Source: an uncultured Chitinophaga sp.
Lineage (GTDB): Bacteria; Bacteroidota; Bacteroidia; Chitinophagales; Chitinophagaceae
DNA length: 64,000 bases
Assembly: GCF_946479755.1 (NCBI RefSeq)
Contig: NZ_CAMLHC010000003.1
Coordinates: forward strand, 354,130-418,129
Direction of reading: 5' to 3'
Position 1 is the stretch's first letter. Each line of letters opens with the position of its first letter. The notes beneath the pieces are model-generated. The model ran no database searches. It was not told the DNA's origin and was given only the letters and a program-made list of their open reading frames with translations. A program made the position numbers and the translations under genes. Positions 25,233 through 34,684 of this stretch are shown here, piece after piece.

Positions 25233-28103
25233 TCAGAGATTGTATCCCAGGGAAATATACCATTGTGAACCAATGGTGGGGTTGCCCCAGGATTGTACGT
25301 AAGATTTGTTCAGGATATTTACGCCTCCCAGTTTAACCGTGGTCTTGGCTTTGGGGAAGAACTTGCTGACCATGGCATCCAGTGTGCCAAAAGCAGGGAT
25401 CTCGCTCAGTGCCAGCGCATTTACATTCGGGCCTACAAAGGAAGACTGCCAGATGTAGGACTGTTGCCATTTCCAGATAACGTTGGCGGCTATATTGGAA
25501 TTGGCGATGTTACGGTTGCCGAGGTTGAGGCTGTACCTTACTTTAGGCGTGTTGAACATGGCCAGGAAGCTGCCCAGTTCTTTCTCGTTGCTCAATTCAT
25601 TGTAGGAGATATTACCACCGGCGGTGAAGTTCAGCGGCAGGCTGTAATCCACTCCCAGTGCCCAGCCCCATGATTTTACGGTTTCTTCCGCACTTACCGG
25701 CACAGAGTATATCTGTTGCGGGGTGGTGCCGCTGGCAGGTTTAACGAGCACCTGGCTGCCGTTCATGTTTTTGAAGTCATTTTTATAGATGTAGGCATCT
25801 ATCAGCAGTCGTTTTGCGATCAGTGCTTTATAACCGAGTTCATAAGCCTGTATGCGTTCCGGTTTGAATTCGCGGAAGGTATATGCCTTAGGAGCACCGG
25901 CCAGCACAGACTGTAACGTAAATACTTCTCCGGATTTGAGGCCGTAACGTTCACGCAGGAACGGCAGACCGCCGATCAGGTGGGCCTGTGGCGTGGTCAG
26001 ATCAATGTACTGGTCCTGGTTGTTGGGAATACGGAAACCGGTCTGATAAGACACGCGCAGGTTATGGGTCTGCAGGAAGGTATATACTGCAGACAAACGC
26101 GGGCTGAACTGGCCTTTGAAGTTCATGTTTTTATCATAGCGCAGCGATCCGGTAAGTTTCAGGTGATCGTCGATCAGTTTTTTCATGATCTGTACATAAC
26201 CGCCATATTCGTTGATGCGGAACTCTTTGCCGTTGTCGTCTACAGCGAACAGCGTCTTTTCAGAGTTGAGCGTGTACCGGCGATAGTTACCACCAACCAG
26301 TATCTCCGCGAATTTGATGAGGTTATGGAAGTTGTACATGAACTCCAGCTGATAGAGATTGGTTTTATCCGTGAACTTAGCGCCTACGCCTTTGGCGTCG
26401 CCGGGGATAGGCTTCTCGCGCACTTTTGCGGCGGCATTGTTGAAGTCTGCCGTGCCAGGCATAAAGCGGCCGGAATCGGCTTTGTTGCGTGCGTTCTGGA
26501 AGAACAGCGGCATACGGGAGGACACGGCGTTCTGGGCGGCGGCATAAGCGGTGGCGTCATTGGCGCCTCCCTGGAGTGCTGCGCCGTAGGTTTGTGCAAA
26601 AGTGCCTAATGCCTGGGTGGCATAGGTGCCGAAGTACTGGGCATACCACTGGGTGCTGGGTTTCCAGGCTTCGTTGATACCGGCGGCCAGGGTGCCGCTG
26701 GCATAGCTGTCGCCGGACCTTTCCTGCGTGGTGTAAGCCCTTACATAGAAGTCAGGGTGACGCAGTTCCACTTTATATTGACCCATGTTGAAGTCCTTCA
26801 GGGAGTAACGGTCGGCGCCGGTGTAAACGGTGGTACCGGAGCCGTAGCTGCCCTGGATCAGGGCTTCGAGGTTTTCTGTGATTTTATAGTGCAGGGCGCC
26901 GTTCAGTTTCAGGTTTTTGGTGCCGTAGTCCACTACGTCCGCTTCGTTGTAGCCGGTGCGGGTGATGGTGGCCCTGTTGGGGGCGGGCATGGCGGCGTTG
27001 AAGATCTGATCGGGGGATACTCTGCCGCCAAACATAGCGGAGATGCCTGCCAGTTGCTGGGTCAGCTGACCACCGGTTTTGAAGGAATTGTACATGTTAA
27101 CGGAGTTTTCATCACCATAGATGTTTACCCCGTTATATCCTTCGTTGTTGGCGCGGGTGCCGTCCTGCAGCGTATGGCCGTTGGCGAGGCTCTGGTCGCG
27201 GTAGTCGTGCGCCTGCCAGTCGTCGGCCTTGATGTAGCCTACGTTCAGTTTAAAGGCCCATTTGTTGTTGAAGGCGTGTGCGTAGCGTACGGACACGTCG
27301 TAGAAACCGGTCGTAGCGGAAGTGCGGCCGCCGTCATTGAGGATGCCGGTTTTCACCTGTGCGCTGAGGCCCTGGTGCTGGAAGGGATTTTTGCTGGTCA
27401 TCAGTACGATGCCGTTGAGCGCATTGGGGCCGTACAGGGCGGAGGCGGCGCCGGGTATCAGTTCCACGTTGTCGAGGTCCAGTTCGGGGATGCCCACCAT
27501 GTTGCCTACGGAGAAATTGAGGCCGGGTGCCTGGTTGTCCATACCATCGTTCAGCTGCAGCACGCGGGTGTTACCGTTGCTGTTGAAACCGCGGGTGTTG
27601 ACAGATTTGAAGGTAAGGCTCTGGGTGCTCATTTCCACGCCTTTCAGGTTGGCGAGGGCGTCGTAAAAGGACGCGGCCGGAGACGCTTTCAGGGCGCGGC
27701 TGTCCAGCTTTTCGATGGATACCGGCGATTGCAGGATGCTTTCCTGTACGCGGCTGGCGGCTACCACCACCTCTTGTCCGAGGATTTCGGTGGTGCTGAG
27801 GGTGATGGTCACTTTTTCATTGGCGTTGTTTACTACCTGTTCTGTGGTTTGATAACCGACATAGGTGAAAACGAGGGTCAACGGAAGTGAATGGTTCGTT
27901 TTAAGCTGGAAGTTACCGCCGTTGCCCGTGATGGTGCCGGCTGTGGCGCCTTTTACGGAAACAGTAACTCCCTGCATGCCGTTTCCGGAAGTTCTGTCTG
28001 TTACAGTACCGGTAATAGTTGCAGGCGTTTGCGCTGTGAGTACCAGGGAAAAGGACATCAATAGCAACAGGGAGCCCAAACATACTTTTAGAATGCTTTT
28101 CAT
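25233..28103 (-). CDS. TonB-dependent receptor with carboxypeptidase-like domain
   Basis: A 956-residue outer-membrane receptor. It has a signal peptide (1-24, LVLTAQ), a CarboxypepD_reg-like domain (ITGTVTDRTSGNGMQGVTV), a plug domain (QLNDGMDNQAPGLNF, LDNVELIPGAASALYGPNA) and a 22-strand-type barrel ending in YISLGYNL. Unlike the SusC protein at 8980 it has no SusD partner, and the plug motif is of the catecholate/vitamin-receptor kind. The ligand cannot be told. It is monocistronic, convergent with the retron operon and upstream-adjacent to metX on the same strand. Confidence 0.92.
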   Translation of the reverse strand: MKSILKVCLGSLLLLMSFSLVLTAQTPATITGTVTDRTSGNGMQGVTVSVKGATAGTITGNGGNFQLKTNHSLPLTLVFTYVGYQTTEQVVNNANEKVTITLSTTEILGQEVVVAASRVQESILQSPVSIEKLDSRALKASPAASFYDALANLKGVEMSTQSLTFKSVNTRGFNSNGNTRVLQLNDGMDNQAPGLNFSVGNMVGIPELDLDNVELIPGAASALYGPNALNGIVLMTSKNPFQHQGLSAQVKTGILNDGGRTSATTGFYDVSVRYAHAFNNKWAFKLNVGYIKADDWQAHDYRDQSLANGHTLQDGTRANNEGYNGVNIYGDENSVNMYNSFKTGGQLTQQLAGISAMFGGRVSPDQIFNAAMPAPNRATITRTGYNEADVVDYGTKNLKLNGALHYKITENLEALIQGSYGSGTTVYTGADRYSLKDFNMGQYKVELRHPDFYVRAYTTQERSGDSYASGTLAAGINEAWKPSTQWYAQYFGTYATQALGTFAQTYGAALQGGANDATAYAAAQNAVSSRMPLFFQNARNKADSGRFMPGTADFNNAAAKVREKPIPGDAKGVGAKFTDKTNLYQLEFMYNFHNLIKFAEILVGGNYRRYTLNSEKTLFAVDDNGKEFRINEYGGYVQIMKKLIDDHLKLTGSLRYDKNMNFKGQFSPRLSAVYTFLQTHNLRVSYQTGFRIPNNQDQYIDLTTPQAHLIGGLPFLRERYGLKSGEVFTLQSVLAGAPKAYTFREFKPERIQAYELGYKALIAKRLLIDAYIYKNDFKNMNGSQVLVKPASGTTPQQIYSVPVSAEETVKSWGWALGVDYSLPLNFTAGGNISYNELSNEKELGSFLAMFNTPKVRYSLNLGNRNIANSNIAANVIWKWQQSYIWQSSFVGPNVNALALSEIPAFGTLDAMVSKFFPKAKTTVKLGGVNILNKSYVQSWGNPTIGSQWYISLGYNL

Positions 28104-28198
28104 ACGCAGTGGTCGTTTTGATTTAGACTCGGTTTATCTAAATATAAGTAAAAAACAAATACAACTGCGAAACTGAAAATATTTCCTGCCGGTACCGG

Positions 28199-29212
28199 TT
28201 ATTGCCAGTCGTGCAGGATCTTACCGATCTTCTCAAACTCAATCAGGAAGCCGTCATGGCCATAAGAGGAGTCGATTTCATGGTAACTGGTATTGGGCAG
28301 ATAGGTGGCCAGCAGGCGTTGTTCTTCCGGGGGACAGAGGAGGTCGCTGCTGATACCGATCAGTAATACCGGTTGTTGTATGTGGGAGAGGGAGGTAGCG
28401 ATGTCTTCATGGCGGCCACGGGCGATGTTGTGGCTGTCCATGGCTTTGGAGAGCAGCCAGTAGGACTTGGCGTTGAAGCGTTTGACCAGTTTTTCGCCCT
28501 GGTAGTCGATATAGGAGGAAGCGCGGAAGTGGTCTGTCTTTTCCTTGTCGGGATCAGACTGGGTGCGCATAAAAGTCTGGTAGTTACGATAGGTGACCAT
28601 GCCGATCGCTCTGGCGGCCTTGAGGCCGCGGGCGCCCGCATGGGGGGTAGGGTCCTGCCAGCTGGTATCCGCTTCGATAGCCAGCCGTTGCGCAGTGTGG
28701 ATGGCGATGCCCCAGGCGCTTTCAGCGGCGCCGGTGCAGAGCAGGAATAAACGTTTGATACGCGCCGGTTCTGTCAATGCCCATTCCAGTACCTGGTAGC
28801 CGCCCATGGAACCGCCTACGAGCAGGCTTATCTGTTGTATCTGCAGGTGCTCACGCAACAGGCAGTGTGCCTGTACCATATCGCGGATGGTGACCGCAGG
28901 GAAGGAGGTATACCAGGGCTGGCCGGTAGCAGGATTGACCGTATGAGGGCCGGAGCTGCCGTAGCAGGAGCCGATGATATTGGCGCATACGATAAAGTGC
29001 CGTCCAGGGTCGATCTCCCGCCCATGGCCGATAAGGCCGCTCCACCAGTCAGCCGCGTCACTGTTGGCGGTCAGTGCATGACATACCCATACCACGTTGC
29101 TGCCGTCAGCATTCATGGTACCGTACGTATGATAGGCGATCTGTAATTCAGGTAATACCTGGCCGGACTCCAGCCGGAATGGTGCTTTGCTGTGAAAAAC
29201 CTGTGCAGACAA
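28199..29212 (-). CDS. metX: Homoserine O-acetyltransferase
   Basis: A 337-residue alpha/beta-hydrolase that activates homoserine with acetyl-CoA (or succinyl-CoA in some members) for methionine synthesis. Family signatures are YHTYGTMNADGSN, ADWWSGLIGHG, the catalytic Ser in LLVGGSMGGYQVLEW, and the C-terminal Asp and His (ISSDLLCPPEEQ; SSYGHDGFLIE). It is cytosolic. It is divergent from osmC-like/metZ, the sulfhydrylase for the next step, which supports a methionine role. A canonical promoter (29229-29259) lies just before the start. Acyl preference cannot be assigned from sequence alone. Confidence 0.93.
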   Translation of the reverse strand: MSAQVFHSKAPFRLESGQVLPELQIAYHTYGTMNADGSNVVWVCHALTANSDAADWWSGLIGHGREIDPGRHFIVCANIIGSCYGSSGPHTVNPATGQPWYTSFPAVTIRDMVQAHCLLREHLQIQQISLLVGGSMGGYQVLEWALTEPARIKRLFLLCTGAAESAWGIAIHTAQRLAIEADTSWQDPTPHAGARGLKAARAIGMVTYRNYQTFMRTQSDPDKEKTDHFRASSYIDYQGEKLVKRFNAKSYWLLSKAMDSHNIARGRHEDIATSLSHIQQPVLLIGISSDLLCPPEEQRLLATYLPNTSYHEIDSSYGHDGFLIEFEKIGKILHDWQ

Positions 29213-29228
29213 TAATCCAAAATTTTTG

Positions 29229-29259
29229 CAAATCTACAATACCAATTACGAATTACAAA
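29229..29259 (-). promoter_or_regulatory. Promoter of metX
   Basis: On the minus strand TTTG (29259-29256), a 19-base spacer and TAGATTTG (29236-29229) give an exact match to the Bacteroidota consensus, 17 bases before the metX start. Confidence 0.75.
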
Positions 29260-29327
29260 TAACGAATTACGAATTGAGGGCCAGCACGTAGTAATGGTTA
29301 CATGTAGCATCTGCCATCGTAATTCGT
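29244..29327. repeat. Cluster of AATTACGAATT repeats in the metX/osmC divergent region
   Basis: AATTACGAATTAC and ACGAATTACGAATT lie in tandem (29244-29275), and an inverted copy (CGTAATTCGT) lies at 29318-29327, pairing over 11 bp with 29262-29272. The repeats overlap the -33 box of metX, so they could be regulator sites. Confidence 0.5.
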
Positions 29328-29346
29328 ATTTCGCAACTGAATTATT

Positions 29347-29354
29347 TATCTTTG
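29347..29354 (+). promoter_or_regulatory. Candidate -7 element of the osmC-like/metZ operon
   Basis: TATCTTTG, an exact TAnnTTTG match, 21 bases before the osmC-like start. Confidence 0.6.
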
Positions 29355-29375
29355 TTGGAAGAAATCCACCTTATC

Positions 29376-29795
29376 ATGAAAATAGCATTACAAAGAGTAG
29401 ACGACGGATTCAACATGGAAGCCGTAGATGAAGGCGGCCACAAAGTGTTGATGGATTCATCCCTGGAAAACGGGGGGAAGAACAACGGAGTAAGACCTAT
29501 GCAGATGGTCATCATGGGCCTCGGCGGCTGCTCTGCCATTGATGTGCTGATGATCCTGAAAAAACAGCGCCAGGAAGTGAAGGATTTCCGCATAGAAATA
29601 GAAGCGGAAAGAGAACAGGGCAAAGAGCCGTCTTTATGGGAAACCGCCCACATCGTATTTCATTTTACCGGCAACATCGACGCTGACAAGGCTGCCCGCG
29701 CGGTAGAACTGTCGATGAATAAATATTGCTCCGTAGCGGAAACGTTGCGCCAGGCCAGGACCAAACTGACCTGGGAAGTGAAACTGAACGCCTAA
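29376..29795 (+). CDS. OsmC family protein
   Basis: A 139-residue OsmC/Ohr-family protein. It has the typical glycine-rich N-terminal sheet, the family loop RPMQMVIMGLGGCSAIDVLMIL with one conserved Cys, and the C-terminal SMNKYCSVAETLRQA with the second Cys. By family such proteins reduce organic peroxides or handle reactive sulfur via the two cysteines. The ATG at 29376 is preferred over an upstream in-frame start at 29352, which would overlap the -7 element. It is followed 15 bases later by metZ and probably co-transcribed, linking peroxide defence to sulfur metabolism. Confidence 0.85.
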   Translation: MKIALQRVDDGFNMEAVDEGGHKVLMDSSLENGGKNNGVRPMQMVIMGLGGCSAIDVLMILKKQRQEVKDFRIEIEAEREQGKEPSLWETAHIVFHFTGNIDADKAARAVELSMNKYCSVAETLRQARTKLTWEVKLNA

Positions 29796-29810
29796 CACGG
29801 AGAAACCACC

Positions 29811-31004
29811 ATGTCCATGAGCAACAACAAACAATACCAGCCGGAAACCAATGCGGTCAGGATTCAGACAGCACGGACCAACGAAATGGAACACTCCACC
29901 CCGATGTTCCTGACCTCCAGTTTCTGCTTTGACAACGCAGAGGAGATGAGGGCCACCTTTGCGGATGAAACGGATTTTAACATCTACAGCCGCTTTAGCA
30001 ATCCTAATGTGGATGAGTTTGTACAGAAGATGTGCGCCCTTGAAGGCGCGGAAGCCGGTTACGCTACCGCTTCCGGCATGAGCGCCATTTTTGCCAGCTT
30101 CATGGCCCTGCTGAAAGCGGGTGACCATGTGCTGAGTGCCCGCTCTATCTTCGGCTCTACCCATACCGTTATTACCAAGTTCCTGCCCAAATGGGGGATA
30201 GAATGGTCTTATTTTGACCTGAACGATCCTGCTGGCATTGAAGCGATGATCAAACCCAACACTAAGATGATCTTCGTGGAAACGCCGTCCAACCCGGGGC
30301 TGGAAATTATCGATATTGCCTACCTCGCCGGTATCGCCAACAAACACAATGTCATCCTCAACGTTGACAACTGCTTTGCCACGCCGGTGCTGCAACGGCC
30401 CATCGAAGCAGGTGCGCATATCGTTACCCATTCCGCCACTAAATGGATCGACGGACAGGGACGTGTGCTGGGAGGCGCCGTCCTGGGTAAAAAAGAACTG
30501 ATCAAAGAAGTACATACTTTCTGCCGCAGCACCGGCCCGGCCATGTCGCCGTTCAACGCCTGGGTGCTGAGCAAAAGCCTGGAAACATTACACGTACGCA
30601 TGGAACGCCATGCTGCCAGCGCGCTGAAACTGGCGCAGGCCCTGGAAGGTAATCCGCACCTGAGCAGTGTGAAATACCCGTTCCTGGCCAGCCATCCGCA
30701 GCACGACATCGCCCGTAAACAAATGAGCGGTGGCGGCGGTATCGTATGCTTCGAGCTGAAAGGCGGCCTGCAAAGCGGCGTGCGTTTCCTCGACGCCCTG
30801 GAACTGCTGTCCCTTACCGCTAACCTGGGCGACAGCCGCAGCATCGCGTCACATCCGGCCAGCACTACCCACGCCAAACTGAGCGATGAAGAAAGGGCCA
30901 ATGTAGGCATCACGCCCGGCCTGATCCGCATCTCGGTTGGCCTGGAGAATGTCAACGATCTCCTCGCCGATATCGAACAGGCACTGGCTAAAAGCGCATC
31001 GTAA
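29811..31004 (+). CDS. metZ: O-succinylhomoserine/O-acetylhomoserine sulfhydrylase
   Basis: A 397-residue PLP enzyme of the Cys/Met metabolism family. It replaces the acyl group of activated homoserine with sulfide to give homocysteine. The PLP-lysine motif is HSATKWIDGQGRVLGG; other family signatures are YSRFSNPNVDEFV, GYATASGMSAIF, FVETPSNPGLEI and the C-terminal LIRISVGLEN. Length and motif spacing are normal. It lies in an operon with the OsmC-like gene and divergent from metX. Cystathionine gamma-synthase is the main alternative, but the ENVDN and NAWVLSK regions favour the sulfhydrylase. Confidence 0.85.
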   Translation: MSMSNNKQYQPETNAVRIQTARTNEMEHSTPMFLTSSFCFDNAEEMRATFADETDFNIYSRFSNPNVDEFVQKMCALEGAEAGYATASGMSAIFASFMALLKAGDHVLSARSIFGSTHTVITKFLPKWGIEWSYFDLNDPAGIEAMIKPNTKMIFVETPSNPGLEIIDIAYLAGIANKHNVILNVDNCFATPVLQRPIEAGAHIVTHSATKWIDGQGRVLGGAVLGKKELIKEVHTFCRSTGPAMSPFNAWVLSKSLETLHVRMERHAASALKLAQALEGNPHLSSVKYPFLASHPQHDIARKQMSGGGGIVCFELKGGLQSGVRFLDALELLSLTANLGDSRSIASHPASTTHAKLSDEERANVGITPGLIRISVGLENVNDLLADIEQALAKSAS

Positions 31005-31019
31005 TCATCAGCATTTATA

Positions 31020-31059
31020 AACAACATTGCCCGGGGTTTCAGCTCCGGGCAATGTTGTT
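31020..31059. terminator. Bidirectional terminator between metZ and the DoxX-type gene
   Basis: AACAACATTGCCCGG (31020-31034) pairs fully with CCGGGCAATGTTGTT (31045-31059) between convergent genes. Confidence 0.85.
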
Positions 31060-31074
31060 ACAGGAAGACCTGCC

Positions 31075-31479
31075 TTATGATCGTTTCTTCAATACGCCCA
31101 GCGCGAAAGCCGCGGCGGCAGCGGAAAATACAGAGAAGTCCAGCGGCGCCTTGATGCTTTTGGCGGTAGTCATGGCCAGCGCAAACATCAGCAGCAAAAT
31201 ACCGCTGCCCTGCGCCACCAGCCGGGTCTTAAAATTGAACAACAGCAGGATGCCGAAAATAAGCTCCAGCGCGGTGGCTACGGCCGCTGCCACCGAAACC
31301 AGCGAGGCCGGAAGCCAGGGCGTTAACGTAGCGGTGTACGCCACAAATTTGTCCCAGTTACCCCAGGCGGAGAGGGGAGATGCCCATAAGCCAAACCGGT
31401 CGGCCACGGCGGATAAAAAACTTGCGCTAAGGGCTATACGTAGCAACCACTCCGTTATTTTTTCTTCTGTAAATTTCAT
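31075..31479 (-). CDS. DoxX-family membrane protein
   Basis: A 134-residue inner-membrane protein with four hydrophobic segments, starting MKFTEEKITEWLLRIALSAS. The pattern and the mid-protein ALELIFGILLLFNFKTRL segment match DoxX/DoxX-like proteins, whose role in Bacteroidota is poorly defined (often oxidative-stress or quinone-linked). I chose ATG at 31479; a frame extension upstream would add 12 residues without support. A TATCTTTG element lies 34 bases upstream. Confidence 0.75.
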   Translation of the reverse strand: MKFTEEKITEWLLRIALSASFLSAVADRFGLWASPLSAWGNWDKFVAYTATLTPWLPASLVSVAAAVATALELIFGILLLFNFKTRLVAQGSGILLLMFALAMTTAKSIKAPLDFSVFSAAAAAFALGVLKKRS

Positions 31480-31512
31480 AACTGTGCAGATGATGGGTGT
31501 TAATAGTGGTAA

Positions 31513-31520
31513 CAAAGATA
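31513..31520 (-). promoter_or_regulatory. Candidate -7 element of the DoxX-type gene
   Basis: Exact TATCTTTG on the minus strand, 34 bases before the start. Confidence 0.55.
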
Positions 31521-31634
31521 TCCATCACTATGGCATTCCTGCTTAAGCTGGTTTAAGAAATGAAAGGCGGGTGTTTTCCATAGTACTGTTTTAAACCCCC
31601 ATCATTATTTAATATATTTTGTTATATTAGAATT

Positions 31635-31991
31635 ATGAAATCCTTTTCCCATTTTCTGCTGATCCTTGTCCTGGCATACCTGGCCGGTACCGTGCTTCCA
31701 TGGTGGAGCGTAGCCCTGGTGGCATTTGTTGTTACATTAGTACTACCCCTGACACCCGGCAAATCTTTCTTCAGCGCTTTTCTTTCCATTTTCATATTAT
31801 GGCTCGTACTGGCATTTTATATGGATGTTCGTAATGATCACCTGCTGGCCAACAGGATGAGCGAAATGATACTCAAAGTACGCAGCGCGCCGTTGCTGGG
31901 AGTGATCAGCGCTGTCATCGGCGGACTGGTGGCTGGTTTTGCTGCCAGCAGCGCAGCTTTTGTCCGCGCACCAAAAAAGATCGTGTCCTAG
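31635..31991 (+). CDS. Small hypothetical membrane protein
   Basis: A 118-residue protein with about four membrane segments (roughly 5-22, 25-40, 48-64 and 88-108) and a short basic tail (RAPKKIVS). I do not recognise a family. It lies divergent from the DoxX-type gene and 79 bases before a DUF5686 gene, which has its own -7 element. An integral inner-membrane location is clear; the function is not. Confidence 0.7.
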   Translation: MKSFSHFLLILVLAYLAGTVLPWWSVALVAFVVTLVLPLTPGKSFFSAFLSIFILWLVLAFYMDVRNDHLLANRMSEMILKVRSAPLLGVISAVIGGLVAGFAASSAAFVRAPKKIVS

Positions 31992-32006
31992 GTTATCATG
32001 TGCTGT

Positions 32007-32014
32007 TAAATTTG
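32007..32014 (+). promoter_or_regulatory. Candidate -7 element of the DUF5686 gene
   Basis: TAAATTTG, an exact TAnnTTTG match, 55 bases before the start. Confidence 0.45.
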
Positions 32015-32069
32015 TGGTAAAACGGTAGGTACTTTATTTGCGTACATACCTGGTAGTTATTTTTGAGCT

Positions 32070-34583
32070 ATGATGAAGTACTTACCGACCCTGTTTTTAC
32101 TCCTGTTTACTACCTACTGTGAAGCCGCTATTGTCAAAGGTCTCGTGACTGACGACAAAAACAATCCGTTACCCTTTGCTACCGTTCTCATAAAAGGCAC
32201 TACCACCGGCACCACCACCAATGCTGCCGGCCAGTACCAGCTGGAGGTCCCTTCCGGGGAGTATACGCTGGTATGCCAGTATATCGGTTACCGTAAGACT
32301 GAAAAAGCGATCCGGGTGGACGGTTCCCCGCAGACCATCAATTTCTCCCTGCTGCCGGTCAACCTGCAAATTAAAGAAGTAGTAGTGAAAGCAGGAGGGG
32401 AAGACCCCGCTTATGCCATCATCCGGCAGGCGATCAAAAAAAGAGCTTTCTATCAGCAACAGGTGCAGGAGTACACCTGCATGTCTTATATCAAAGGTAC
32501 TATCAACATGACGGGCACGCCCAACAAGTTCCTGGGCAAAAAGATAGATAAGGAAGATATGGGCGTGGACAGCACCGGTAAAGGGATGGTGTTCCTGTCA
32601 GAATCCATTACGAAGATCTCTTTCCGGATGCCGGAAAAGCTGAAGCTGGAAGTGATCTCCGACCGTAAGAGCGGGGGAGGCTTCGGCATGAGCTTCCCGG
32701 CTTTCATCAGCTTTTATGATAACAACGTATCTGCTGTGATCACACAGATGGGCCCGAGAGGTTATATCTCCCCGATAGCACAGAACGCACTGTCTTATTA
32801 TAAATACCGCCTGGAAGGAGAGTTCCGGGAAGACGGCCACGTAGTCAATAAAATACGGGTGATCCCCAAAAGAAAGCAGGAGCCCCTGTTTTCCGGCTAT
32901 ATCTTCATCACGGACGGAGACTGGCGCATTCACAGCACCGACCTGATACTCACCAGTGAATACCAGCTGGAACTGATGGACTCCCTGCGTATCCGGCAAA
33001 CGCATGTACCGGTGTCAGGAGACATATGGCGCGTCAAAGACCAGGTGCTGCATATGTCTGTCGATAAATTTGGTTTCGGCATGGTAGGCAACTTTGTGAA
33101 TGTATACTCCGACTACAACCTGCATCCCAACTTCCCGCCGAAGTATTTTGACAATACCTTCCTCAAGTACGATTCCGCTTTTGATAAAAAAGAAGCGCTC
33201 TATTGGGACAGCATCCGGCCGGTACCGCTGGAGGAGGCCGAATCCCTCGACTATCACGAAAAAGACAGCACTGCCCGCGCCAACAGGCTGGCGGCGATGA
33301 AAGGGAATACCCTCGACTCGCTGCGTAAAAAGCAGAAACCGGTAAAAGTGATGGACGTGCTGTGGAATGGTGTGAACCGCAAAATGTATTTCCGCCGTGA
33401 CAGCGCTATTGAATCACACAACTTCCATCTGAATGGCCTGGCGAAGTCCCTGAAGTATAATACAGTAGAGGGTTTGGTGCTGGCGCTGGAGCCACAGGTC
33501 AACTTCAACCTGGGAGAAGAACGGCAACTGAAAATTTCTCCGTATGTGCGTTACGGTTTGAGTAATACTCACCTGAACGCGTACACGTTTTTGACTTATA
33601 GTTCCGAAAGCCGCATCCGTACCCGTTACGGGCGTAATGACTGGACACTGGGTGGCGGTAAGCGGGTGAGCCAGTTTAACCAGGACAACCCGATCAACAA
33701 TCTCGCGAATGAGTTTTATACGCTGTTGCTGAAAGAGAATTACATGAAGCTGTATGAAAACTGGTTCGCGCAGTTGCGCTACAGCCGCACTTTCCAGACG
33801 AACGACCGGTTGACCGTCGGCGCCCGTTATGAAAGCCGCATACCGGTGGAGAACACCACTGATTTTGTGATCTTTAAGAGCGGTAAACAGTTTTCGCCCA
33901 ATCACCCGGAAGACCTGGCGCACGTGCCGTTTGAGCGGCACCAGGCGTTTATCGTGGACATGAGTTTCCGTTATCAGCCGGGGCAACAGTTTGTGGAATT
34001 ACCGGACCGGAAAATGCCGCTGGGATCTAAATACCCGACGTTTGAAGTAGCTTACAGCAAAGGGATTCCGAATGTGGGCAACAGTGTGGTGGATTTCGAC
34101 AAATGGAAGCTGTCGATGTTTGACAACATGAACTTTAAATTGTTTGGAGAGTTCCGCTACCGGGTAACTGCCGGCGGTTTCTTCAACGACCGTAATGTGC
34201 AGCTCCCGGATTTCCAGCATTTCAATGGTAATCAGACTTTTTATAACACCAAGTACCTGAACAGTTTCCAGCTGGCGCCTTATTACCGCTACAGTACCAC
34301 CGCGCCGTTTTTCATCACGGCCAACGTGGAGCATCATTTCAACGGACTGCTGACGAACAAGATACCGTTGCTTAACAGGCTGAAATGGAATCTGGTAGCT
34401 GGTTCCAATGCATTTTATGTAAATGATAAAAATAACTATGTGGAAGCGTTCCTGGGGTTGGAGAATATTCTGAAAGTAATCAGGGTAGATGTGGTGGCAG
34501 GTTATCAGAGCCAGGATGATACGCGCATCGGCGTAAGAGTGGGGCTGGGGGGGATATTCGGCAATTTAATTAAGCTGGATTAG
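32070..34583 (+). CDS. DUF5686 outer-membrane protein with carboxypeptidase-like domain
   Basis: An 837-residue envelope protein. After a signal peptide (1-19, YCEA) comes a carboxypeptidase-regulatory-like beta-sandwich (about 20-105: VKGLVTDDKNNPLPFATVLI), then the DUF5686 region, and a C-terminal beta-barrel-like part rich in aromatic/Arg strands (YRYSTTAPFFITANVEHHF). Such proteins are widespread in Bacteroidota outer membranes and resemble TonB receptors without the plug; the role is unknown. ATG 32070 and 32073 are both possible starts. A 15-bp inverted repeat follows the stop. Confidence 0.85.
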   Translation: MMKYLPTLFLLLFTTYCEAAIVKGLVTDDKNNPLPFATVLIKGTTTGTTTNAAGQYQLEVPSGEYTLVCQYIGYRKTEKAIRVDGSPQTINFSLLPVNLQIKEVVVKAGGEDPAYAIIRQAIKKRAFYQQQVQEYTCMSYIKGTINMTGTPNKFLGKKIDKEDMGVDSTGKGMVFLSESITKISFRMPEKLKLEVISDRKSGGGFGMSFPAFISFYDNNVSAVITQMGPRGYISPIAQNALSYYKYRLEGEFREDGHVVNKIRVIPKRKQEPLFSGYIFITDGDWRIHSTDLILTSEYQLELMDSLRIRQTHVPVSGDIWRVKDQVLHMSVDKFGFGMVGNFVNVYSDYNLHPNFPPKYFDNTFLKYDSAFDKKEALYWDSIRPVPLEEAESLDYHEKDSTARANRLAAMKGNTLDSLRKKQKPVKVMDVLWNGVNRKMYFRRDSAIESHNFHLNGLAKSLKYNTVEGLVLALEPQVNFNLGEERQLKISPYVRYGLSNTHLNAYTFLTYSSESRIRTRYGRNDWTLGGGKRVSQFNQDNPINNLANEFYTLLLKENYMKLYENWFAQLRYSRTFQTNDRLTVGARYESRIPVENTTDFVIFKSGKQFSPNHPEDLAHVPFERHQAFIVDMSFRYQPGQQFVELPDRKMPLGSKYPTFEVAYSKGIPNVGNSVVDFDKWKLSMFDNMNFKLFGEFRYRVTAGGFFNDRNVQLPDFQHFNGNQTFYNTKYLNSFQLAPYYRYSTTAPFFITANVEHHFNGLLTNKIPLLNRLKWNLVAGSNAFYVNDKNNYVEAFLGLENILKVIRVDVVAGYQSQDDTRIGVRVGLGGIFGNLIKLD

Positions 34584-34599
34584 TACGCGTCGGTAACAT

Positions 34600-34663
34600 A
34601 TTTGGTTATTTGGACCGGCTTTTATCGGGGAGAACAAATAACCTTATATCCAAATAACCAAAT
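34600..34663. repeat. 15-bp inverted repeat after the DUF5686 gene
   Basis: ATTTGGTTATTTGGA (34600-34614) and its exact complement (34649-34663). A second AAATAACC (34636-34643) gives an alternative shorter pairing. It may act as a bidirectional transcript end. Confidence 0.6.
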
Positions 34664-34684
34664 GTCCGATGTCTTCTTCATGGC

